Source: a virus
Virus record (IMG/VR): IMGVR_UViG_3300020470_002954
Location: 1 to 22,856 of that record
Length of the DNA: 22,856 bases
Direction: 5' to 3' (one strand)
The notes beneath the pieces are model-generated. The model did no database searches and was not told where the DNA came from. It saw only the letters and a program-made list of their open reading frames with translations. The translations under genes and the position numbers were made by a program. This document shows positions 1 through 12,000 of the stretch, one piece after another; position 1 is the first letter of the stretch, and the number at the start of each line of letters is the position of its first letter.

Positions 1-3000
1 CAACTTCCAAATTATATTTTGGATGAGAGTCCTCTTACGTCTGATTTTCTTAAACAATATTATATTTCACAGGAATACCAAGGTGGTCCTATTGATCTTG
101 CGGATAATTTAGATCAATATTTAAGACTTGATAACTTGACTCCTGATGTTGTAGTAGATTCTACGACATTATCAGAAAAGATTAGTAGTACAGATACAAC
201 AATAACAGTATCTAATACAAAAGGATTCCCAAATACTTATGGGTTATTGAAGATTGATAATGAAATTATTACATATACAGAAAAAACATCTACTACATTT
301 ACTGGATGTGAACGTGGTTTTAGTGGTATTACTACATATCATCAAGATTTAAATGAAGAAGATCTTGTATTTTCTACTTCTAATGCCGCAGAACATGATA
401 AAGATGCAAATATACAAAATTTAAGTTCTTTATTTCTTAAAGAATTTTATAAGAAAACAAAGAAAACTTTTACACCTGGACTGGAAAATATTGATTTCAA
501 TTCTGAAGTTGATGCTGGTAATTTTATAAGAGAAGCAAGATCACTTTATGAAAGTAAAGGAACAAATGAATCATTTAGAATATTGTTTAATGTTCTTTAT
601 AATGAATCTCCTAATATTTTAAATTTAGAAGATAACTTAATTAAACCTTCTACTGCAAGGTATGTTAAGAGAAGAATTGCAATAGGACAATTAATTAGTG
701 GTAATCCCTTAAAATTAAAGGGAGAATCAGTATTTAAAAGTAATTTAAACACTGATATTAATATTTCTGTATCGGAAGTTGAACCATTTACTAGGGTTGG
801 TGTAGGAACTTATTATAAATTTGGATTATTCATTGATAATAGTGGATCTAATGAGATTTCAAATTCATTTGATATTATTCCAAATACAAAGGTAATTGGA
901 AATGTATCTAGTGGTTCTTCTATTATTACTGTAGATTCTACAATTGGTTTTAGTACTTCAGGAGTTTTAATATCTGGTGATAATAAAATAAATTACACAA
1001 ATAAAACATTAAATCAATTCTTGGGAGTAACTTCCATTACTTCTAATATTGAAACAATGGATGATATCAGAAGTGATGAATATTATTATGGTTATGAGAA
1101 TGGTGATATTAATAAAGAAGTAAGATTGAGATTTACTGGAGTATTGTCTGAATTTGATCAAGATCGTACATTATCAGTAGATGAGGGGGATATTATAGGT
1201 GTAAAACATATAGGAGATAAGATTAAAAATAATAATAAAAATTATAAAGAGATATTCGCAAATTCTTGGATTTATAATAGTAGTTCAACAACTAAACTTG
1301 AATATTTATCAGATGGGGCAGCATCTGCCAATTTGATGAGTCCAGTGGATAGATCAAATTTAAAATTTGGTGATAGAGTAGAATTTGTTGATAGCACTAC
1401 TAAAAATATAGTTTATCCCACTCCCGGTAAAGCATTTCCATATGTCAGTCAAAAATTACAGAATGGGCAAAAAGGAATTGATTTGAATGAATTAGATCAG
1501 TTTGAAGTTACTAAAGATGATAATTTTTCTTTAAGAAGAAAATTAAAAACAGCAAATAGTTCTTCTACTCCTATAGAATTTGGTAATGATAAAGTAACTT
1601 CTGATGTTCAGAATGTTTATTTTGGGGATAATTATGCATATGTTGCATCAAATTCTTTACCATCTTATAGTCCTGATGGTACTTTTCCATATAATGAACA
1701 AATAAATGTTAATATTAGATCATCAACATTAAATTTATCTGATGATCCTAATGGGTTAGATCCAGATAGTATTGTTGATAATGATCCAGTAAAAGCATTA
1801 TACAGTACAATATCATTTAGTGAACCTCATTTATTTGAAAATGGTGATAAAATTTATTATGAACCAACAAATGCTCCTTTAGTTGGTATAGAAACTGGAA
1901 TTTATTTTATTAAAACAATTAACGATAAAGATATCCAATTGTATGGATCTAGATCTAGTATCATAAGTAATCAGTACATTCCTATAGGAAAACCTGCATC
2001 TGATGATGGTAAGCATAAATTTACATTATATTCACAAAAATCTGGTGAAATTGCCCCTCAAAAATTATTTAAAAAATTTCCATTAAGTTCTAATATTAAT
2101 AATGGTGAATCAACATCGACTATCACTGGTGGTACTGGTATGTTGATTAATGGTGTAGAAATTAATAATTATAAATCATCCGATAAACTTTATTATGGTC
2201 CATTAGATAGGGTTTTAGTAGTTAATGGTGGTAATAATTTTGACGTAATAAACCCTCCAAATATTACTATATCAAAATCATCTGGTACAACAGCACTTGT
2301 ACAACCCATTTTATCAGGTAAAATTGATAAAATCTTTATCTCAAATCAAGATTATGATATTGAATCTGTAGTTTCTATTGGTATTAGTGGTGGTAATGGA
2401 ACTGGATATAATTTAGAACCTGTTCTTAAAATGAGGTCTAGGGAAGTTTCATTTAATTCTGAAGCAACAACTTTTGGTGGTGGTATTAATACTTCCCCAA
2501 ATACTGGTGATACTGGTAAAATAACCTTTTTAAGTGAGCATAATTTTGTTACAGGACAATTAATAAGATATGAATCTTCAAATGGTTCTTTGGCAGGTAT
2601 TGGTGTAGGCAACGATACTTTATCAAATTTTGGAAATTATTATGCCAGAAAGATGAATGCTACAACAATTAAAGTTTATAATACATATGAGGATTCTATT
2701 TTTGGAACTACTGGAATTAATACAATTCATTTTAATGGAACTGGATTTGGAATTCAGAAATTTACAAGTGATCCAAAACTGACTCTTGATGATATTAGAA
2801 TCTTAGATGGTGGAAAAAATTATACTAATAGAAAATTATTAGTTAAACCAACTGGAATATCAACTTATACGGATACTATCATCTTTAAAGATCATGGATT
2901 TAATAGTGGAGAATTGATATCATATTCTGCTGTAGATGGTAATTCTGCAAAAATAGAGGGATTGGAGACAACTAATGATGTTCAATATTATGTTCTTAAG

Positions 3001-6000
3001 ACAGATGATGATAAATTTAGGTTATGTAATGCTGGTGTTGGAGGAACAAATAGAACAAATTATGAAAATAAAAACATTCAATTTTTAGGAAGTACTGGAA
3101 CTGGATATCAACAATTTTCTTATCCTGAGATAAAAGGATTTGTAAAAATACTTTCCACAACAGGTCAAGAATCTGATATTCCAATAACTCCATCAGTTAA
3201 AGGATCTATAATTGATGTTTATGTATATGAAGGTGGAACTGGGTATGGGTCAACAATTGCTAATAATGAAATAAATCCAACTATTACAGTAAAAACAGGT
3301 GTAGAAGCAGTATTAACACCATATTTTAATAATGGATCTGTGTTGAGTGTTGATGTTGAGTATGGTGGTAAAGATTATTATTCATTACCTGATTTACAAG
3401 TTATTGATCCTACTGGAAGTGGTATTGGTGCAGAATTAAAACCAATTATACAGAATTTGAAACTAACAGGTGTTGAAATTTCCAATCCAGGGATTGGATA
3501 TTCATCATCTTCTACAATTTCAGTTAAGACTGCTGGACAAAATTTAAAACTTATTCCTCAAATAAGATCTCTTACAATTAATAATAAAGTTAAGTTTGGT
3601 GGTGATAGTGATTATTATCAATTGGTTGAGACTAACAATAAATTAAAATATACTGCATATGCATACAATTCTACTCTATTTGACGATGATGGAAGTAAAT
3701 CTTCAGGTATTATTGGATGGGCATATGATGGAAATCCAATATATGGTCCTTATGGTTTAGGAGATCCTAGTCAAAGTCCATCAGATACTACTGAATTAGC
3801 AAGAGAACTTAAAAGTGGATATGTTTTGGATACTGCTAATATAATTGATAGACCATCAATAAATGATTTTGAGGAAGGATATTTTATTGAAGATTATAAA
3901 TTTGATAATAGTGGTGATTTGGATAAATTTAATGGTAGATTTGAAAAAAATAAGGAATTTCCTAATGGTGTTTATGCATATCATGCTACTATCAATAAGT
4001 TTCCATATTTTATAGGTAATGAATATAGATCATTGCCTATAGATGAAAATTTCTCTGTTTTTGATCAATCTACGTTCGATTTTAATACTTCAGGTGTATT
4101 AAGAAATACTTTACCATATAAAGTATCAGATAAGTTTGCTGATAATGATTTTATTATTGAAACTGATGAAATTCAACAACAAGAAATTGAAATTCAATCA
4201 GTTTCGAGTGGAAGTATAACTGGATATGATGTACTAGATTCTGGATACGATTATAAAGTTAATGAAACATTAACTTTTGATGAATCTGGAACAGAAGGAG
4301 ACTCATTATCTGTAAAAGTTGAATCTATAAAGGGTAAAGACATTAGTGTTATTGAAACTACAGTAGATACACATAATAATGCATTATTACTATGGAATGA
4401 AGATAGTATAGAATGTATTATTGAACCAAATCATACTTTAAATAATAATGATAATGTAATTATTTCAGGTCTTTCAAGTGATTTATCTAATATTAATGGA
4501 TCTTATAAAATTGGAGTAACAACATTTTCATCAACTGCAATATCAACAATATTTTCTTCACCATCTTCAGGATTTACTACTGAAATTTATGTTTCTGGAA
4601 TACCAGAATCAATTTCTATTGGAAGTAGTATATTGGTAGGTTCAGAAACTTTAAAAATTCTGAATATATTTGATAATGTTCTTAGAATTGAAAGAGATTC
4701 GACCAATTATGCATCAGAATATCCAGCTGGAATAGGTGTAACTTATCTTACTAATTCATTCAAAATTAATAAGGAAACTAATTATTTTAATTCTTCAAGA
4801 AAGAGAAGTATTTATTTTAATCCTACTAAATCTGTTGGTATTGGTACTACTCCAGGAACTAATTATCAGGTATCATTTGATTTTGCAGGAAATAGTGTTA
4901 CTAGAAATATTCCTGTAAGGCAACTTTATATTGAAAATCATCCATTTAAGACTAATCAAAAAGTTTCTTTAACAATACCTTCTGGAAATATTTCAATATC
5001 AACTAATAAAATAGCTCCTCCATTTAACATACCAACATCTCTATATGTTGTAAATAAGGGAGTTAATACAATTGGAATAAAAACGGGAATTGGTACTGCT
5101 AGTGATGGATATGCATATGAAGACGTTTATTTCCGTAGTCTTACCAATGCTGATACTGATAAGTATTTGTTGCAATCAGATGATGATGTTCAAGTTACAT
5201 CTAAAGTTCAAAGGATAAAATCAGTAGTTTCAATATCAACTGAAAAAATTGGACAATTTGGATCATTTAATTCTGGGTATCATGAATTATCAGATGGTGA
5301 TGATATTATATTGAAAGTTAGTCCAAATATTAATTCTGGAATAGGATCAGATACTAATATTGAAGTAAAACGTGATTTATCAACAGGAAATCTTTTAATT
5401 AATCCAATTACTTTCAATACTGGTAATGTCAATATTAATGATAATAGTATTACATTGGGATCTAAAGGGTTTAATTTAAAAACAGGTGATAAAGTTTTAT
5501 ATTCTGGTAGTGCTGCAGGATTATCTACAGGAAATTATTATGTTTATAAAGTTGAGGATAAGAAAATTAAATTATGTAAAACATATTTTGAAGCAACAAA
5601 AGAAATACCAAATGTTATTGATATTACAAGTGTAGGTGAACCAAATCAATCTATTAGTTTGATAAATCCACCTATTAAAAATACAAATAATACCAATTTG
5701 GTATTTGATCATTCAGATTCTTCTATGAATGGGTATGATTTTAAAGTATATTATGATCAAGAATTTAAAAATCTATTTGTTGGAACAGGAAATACTTCAT
5801 CATTTAACGTTTCGACCACTTCAAATACTACAACTCTTACTTATAGTGATGATTTACCTAGAAAACTTTATTACAATATAGAAAAATCAGGATTTATTTC
5901 AACTTCTGATACTGATGTTGTAGATTATTCTGAAATATTATCGATTGATAGTGTATATAATGGCAAATACAGTGTTAGTGGTGTTGGGAAAACAAACTTT

Positions 6001-9000
6001 AACGTATTTTTAAATGAAATTCCAGAAAGAACAACATATCAAGCAAATGAATGTGACGTAATAGAATATACAACCAAATCAAAGTCTGCAAAAGGTCCTA
6101 TTGATAAAATAAATATCATTTCTGGAGGATCTGGATATAAAAATCTTCCTACTTTTGTTGGTGTTGTAAGTACTTCAATAGGTAAAGATGCATCAATTGT
6201 ATTGAAATCAGATACTATGGGTGATGTATCTAAAGTTAGATTTATTAATTCTGGATTTGAGTATTCATCAGATAAAACTTTAGAACCAATTGCTTATGTA
6301 TCACCAATAGTGGAATTGAAAGATTCAAATAGTGTTGGTATTGTGAGTGTAATTTCTGGTGGGGAGAATTATCTTAGTGCACCAAAAATTAATATTATTA
6401 ATTCTAGTACTAAAAAGGAAATTAATAGTGGATTATTAGAGGCAGAATTATTAGATACTTCTATTTTTGCAGTTAATGTTGTAGAAAAACCTTATGGATT
6501 ACCAGAAAAAACAGTAACATTAAAAACAACTAATAATACTAATGGTATTACAATTTCACGAGTAGATTCACCAGGAACATCATCTGGACCATCAAATCCT
6601 AGTGAATTTCTTGTTACTCTTGTTACTCCAACAATTAATTTTGGAATTCCACCATTTAAAGTAGGTGATGAAGTTTTTATTGAAGGTATTGAAAAATATG
6701 GTACTGATGGTACTGGTTGCAATTCAACAGATCTTGGGTATGAATTTTTGAAAGTGACTGAAATTATAGGTAGTAGTTTAAATCCAAATCCATTTAAATT
6801 TAGAGTTAGTGCTGTTGGATTATCTACTGGAGTCGGCATTGCAGTTACAATACCAACTAAATTTACCTCAGTAGTTCATAAATCTGATTATCCAACATTT
6901 AGTGTTGTACAATCAACAGAAAATTTTGATATTGGTGAAACTTTAGTTGTAAATGATGTAATAACAAATATTAAAATAACTCAAAATAATTTAACTTCAA
7001 TTAAAGTTAGTGGAACTAATGTAGATGATTTGAGTATTGATGATGATATTGTTGGAAATACATCAGGAAATAGAGGAAAAATAAAAAAAATTACTGGAAA
7101 TGATGGTAGATATAAGATTGATTTTTCATATGTAAAAGATATTGGTTGGTTTGATGAAATTGGAAAATTAAATGATGATACTCAAGTAACACCTAATAAT
7201 GATTATTATCAAAATTTATCTTATTCAGTACAAAGTTCTATTACTTGGGATAAATTACAAACACAAGTAAATAATATTCTTCATACTAGTGGATTAAAGA
7301 ATTTTGCAGATACTGGAATTACTTCAACAACAAATATTGGTGTTGGATCTTCATCAGTAACGACTATAATACGTGATTATGTAAGTGAAAATAGAGTTGA
7401 TGAAATTAGAGGTCTTGATTTGGTTAGAGATATTGATGTTGCAGGTAATGTAGCAAGATTAGTGGAATTTAAGAATTTAAGACTATCGGACTATATTAGT
7501 TGTATAAGTAATGATGTTTTTGTTATTGATAATATTAATAGTCAATTTTCAAATTTAGAAGATACTGAAACTTATTATACAGATATAATGGAAGTTCCAG
7601 CAGATGGAAGATATACTAATTTGTTGGTTAGGATTAGTGATAATAATCGTATTACAGGAATATCAACACAAATTCAATTATCAGAATTGGTTTTGATGAA
7701 TTCTTATGCTTATTCTGCAAATAATCAAAATACTTTGTTAGAAAAATATAGAGTATTTAATTCTGATGTTGATGGATATGTTTCTATTGAAGAAGATCAA
7801 TTAGGTAGTTTTAAAATTGAAAAAAATGATAATAATATAAACGTTCTTAGATTCTATCCAAGAGATAAGTTTGATACTGATTATGATTTAAAAATTCTTA
7901 CTGGTAAATTCACTACCGTTAATTCTGGTGTTTCCACAATTAAAGTTGGTTCAATTAATAAGAGTGTATTTATTCAAACAGTTCCTACTGGAAATACTGA
8001 TTTAATAGTGGAAGTTGGTATTGATAGTATAAGTTCATTATTTGCAAATAGTCAAATTATTGATGTTTCAACTGGGGAAATGAATTTTGTTGAATCTTAT
8101 ATAACACAAGATGGACAACATAGTTTTATATCAGAAGCATATAATGATACTAATCCAGTTGCAACTAGTGATAATAAAATTGGTATTCTAACTTCTACAT
8201 TATCAGGAAATGTTTTATCACTCAAATATGAAAATAACACATCATCCAATGTAATTATTAAGTCTAGTGTTGTTGGTTTTGGATCAACTGGATTTATTAC
8301 ACCAGAAGGACATACTGGTGTTGGAACATATAGATTTAAATCAATTGATGAACCAGATGGATATGAAAGATCTTTAATTTATCAAGGAATATCAACCAAT
8401 GGTGTTGGAAAAACAACAATTGTTGATATAAATTCTAATTTATTTGATTCTGTTAAATCTATAGTTGAAGTTAGTGTAGGATCTTCAAAAGCAGTTCATG
8501 AAGTATTATCTGTTCATGACACAAATAATATTTTTGTACAACCAGCAAAATTCATTTCAGGGGTAGTTTCTCCAATTGGTAATACTGGACTAGGTACTTT
8601 TGGTGGTGAATATGAAGGAGGTAATTTAGTTGTTAGTTTCTATCCAGATGATGAAGTTGGTATGACCACAGTATCGATACTTAATGAATGTTTCTATACT
8701 GGGGTTGATGCATTAAATATACCTCAAACTTTATTCTATGGAAATGTTTACAATGAAAAATTAGGATACAAATATTACAATGGTATTAGTGCTGATCGTA
8801 TCAATAGAAGGGATTTTAAATTAAATACAAATTCTATTCCTATATTTGCAAAATCATTTAATCCAAATTCCTCTACTTTAGATGCTGATACAGGTACTTT
8901 CGATATAGATAATCATTTCTTTAGAACTGGTGAAGAATTAGTTTATACTCCAAAATCAACAATAATTGGTATTGGTTCTACACCCGTAATGTATCATGAT

Positions 9001-12000
9001 ACAAGTTCTGGTATTACATCAACCTTACCATCTACAGTATTTGGTATAAAGAAAACTGATAATTCATTCCAAATTGCAACTACAAGAGCAAATGCAAATG
9101 CTGGTACCGCAATAACATTTACTGGATTTGGTGAAGGAAATGCACATACTTTATCAATGAAAGATCCTAATGAAAGAGCATTGATAACTATCGATGATAT
9201 AGTTCAATATCCAATAACACCAACTCCAATATCACATACTTTAAAATATAACCATGATGTTCATGTTGGATTGGCAAATACTATATTCTCTTTAAGTGGT
9301 ATTGCAACAATACATGTTGAGGATATATTAAAAATTGGTAATGAATATATGAGAGTTAATGATGTTGGTACTGGAACAAGTTCAATTGGTCCAATTACAC
9401 CAGGAATAGGAACTTTCCCATTAGTTGCTGTTGAAAGAGGTTCTGTTGGTACTGCTAAATCTAATCATGAAAATGGGGATCAAGTTAATAAGTTTAAAGG
9501 TGGTTTTAATATTGTAGATAGTACAATTTACTTTACCAATGCACCAAGAGGAAATCCTAATAGATCTTTAACTGAGAGTGGATTAGAATTTCCAACATCT
9601 GAATTTACAGGAAGAGTGTATTTAAGAAATAATTATGCTACAAATGACATATATGATGATGTTTCTGATCAGTTTAATGGAATAACTACATCATTTACAT
9701 TAACTGTAGGTGGAGCTAATACTATTGGTATTGGAACTACAGGTGGGAATGGTATTTTATTCATAAATGGTATATTCCAAACACCAACAACAGATAATAA
9801 TCCAAAAAATAACTTTAAGATTATAGAAACTGGTAGTGGTGCAACAGGTGTAACTAGTGTTATATTCTCAGGAATAACTTCAACTAATGGTGAATTAATT
9901 ATTTCTGATGATGATGTTAATCGGAATGGAATACCTAGAGGTGGAATTCCTGTATCATATGGTTCAACAACTGGATCTGGTTATGCACCTTTAGTTGGAG
10001 CAGTAGTAAGACCTGTTTTGGATGGAGATGGAACTATTACTGGTATAGTTGGTGTTCCAACTGCTGGAAGTCCATTGGCAGTTGATAATGCACAATATGA
10101 TAATACATCTGGTATATTAACAGTTACTACTTTTGAAGAACATCAATTAGTTAATGGTGGAGTTAGTGTTGATGAAGTTAAATTGATGCGTCTTGAATTT
10201 TCATGTCCTTCTGGAACTGGTATAACAACTACTTTCTTCCCAAGTGGTGTTTATGGAGATAGGTTCTCTGTTATTAGTGTTGGTGCAACAAATGAATTTA
10301 CAGTAAATGTTGGAACTAGTACAATTCCACATACCTATGTTGGTTCTGGAACTGCTTTCCCATATTATGGTGATTTAAAACTAGGATCTGGATATAATGG
10401 TCTAAATCCTATCAATGTTTCAGTTATAGATGATGGATATAATCATAGATTTGTAAGTGCTGATAGTAATTCAATTACTAAGACTACATGGGATGGTACT
10501 GCAATTACACCTACAAATGCAACATATCACCCTAGTTCTGGAATTGTTACCTTTACAGTAGCATCTCATGGATTAGCAACAGATGATTTGGTAGGTATTA
10601 AAACAGAGTCATTGACATTTAAATGCTCTAAAGACAATTATGCATCAGATCATAAGTATCCCAGACCACCATTCCCCCATACTTTTGATAGTGCTGATGC
10701 TAATGCTGTTAATAGCTCATTACAACCTACTGATGCTGCTTACAACCCTCTAACAGGTGACATGGTATTGACATTTGCTTCTCCTCATAATATAAGTAAT
10801 GGACCAAATGTAACAATTGCCAATAATTCTATCAAATTTAAGTGTTCTAGAGATGGTTTTACAACAATACATAGTTATCCAAGATCAACAGATCCTGCAT
10901 CTGGATCTAGTTTAACGGTTTCTAATGCATCTGCTAATGGTGGAAAAAGTCTTACAGTTAATGTTGGAAAATCCAATACAGGAGATCATGTAGCTGGTAT
11001 TTTAACAGCAGTTACTAAGGTAAATGATGATATCTTTAGTGTATTTGTTGGTTCTTCCGTAGGAAAGGATGCAACTATTACAGCAACACCAAAAACATAT
11101 AATACTCATGTATTTGATTCTGCTAATAGTTCTTTAACTGATGCAATTTTAATTGATGATTGGACTGGTTCTACAGTAAGAACTCCAAGTAATGCAACAT
11201 ATGCTCCAGATACTGGTAATTTGGTATTGTCAATTGGATCTCATTCATTTACAACTTCAAATACTGTTGGAATTAAAACTAGTTCTTTAGCATTCAAATG
11301 CAATCAAGATGATTACAATAGTATTCATAAGTATCCTAGAACAACAGATCCAGTTAATGGTGTACAAACTGCAATTACTGCTGTAGATCAATCTGGTGGA
11401 ACAATTACAGTTAATGTTGGAAAATCTAATGTTAATACTGGTGGTGCATTAGACTTTACTATAGTTGGTGGTGGTAAGAGTTATACTAATCCTGTAATAT
11501 CTGTATCACCACCATCATATAGTAATTTGGATGTAATAGGAGTTTCTAGATTGGGAGAAGGTTCAACTACAGATACTGGATCTGGTCTTCGTTTAACTGC
11601 TGTGGTTGGTGCTAGTCAGACATCTGGAATTGGATCTGGGTTTTTTGAAATTTCTGATTTTGAAATTACTAGAACTGGTTATGGATTTAAGAGTGGTGAT
11701 GTTTTTGAACCAATTGGATTGGTAACTGATAGAAAATTATATGAACCACTTGAAAAAGCAACAATGCAAATCCAAAATGTTTATTTTGATGATTTTGCAA
11801 TGTGGCAATTTGGAGAATTTGATTATATTGATTCGATTGAAAATTATCAGGATGGTCAAAGAACAAGATTCCCATTATATTATAATGGAAATAGAATTAG
11901 TGTTGATGCTGATCCAGAATTTGATAGTGATTTGAACAATGTAATGCTTGTGGTTATAAATGGTGTTATTCAACAACCAAAAGAAGCATATAATTTTATA

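Noticed and set aside
19-21. TTG as the start codon of the giant gene
   Set aside because: The frame is open from base 1 (QLPNYIL precedes it), there is no ribosome-binding sequence, and the coding character is unbroken, so the gene is simply cut by the window edge.
2352-2612. Minus-strand open frame inside the giant gene (also 6492-6839, 11687-11875, 11996-12193, 12468-12698, 20009-20239)
   Set aside because: These are antisense shadows of Gly/Val/Thr-rich coding sequence, giving Pro/Val- or Gln/Leu-rich low-complexity translations with no ribosome-binding sites.
10081-11445. CRISPR-like array
   Set aside because: The repetition is at protein level within one frame, with diverged DNA and no short identical repeats with unique spacers.
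11741-11935. Plus-strand out-of-frame open frame (also 20353-20550 and 22483-22680)
   Set aside because: They overlap conserved coding in another frame and have Met/Ile/Leu-rich translations without recognisable motifs. The frame at 22483 also crosses the better-supported ATGA start.
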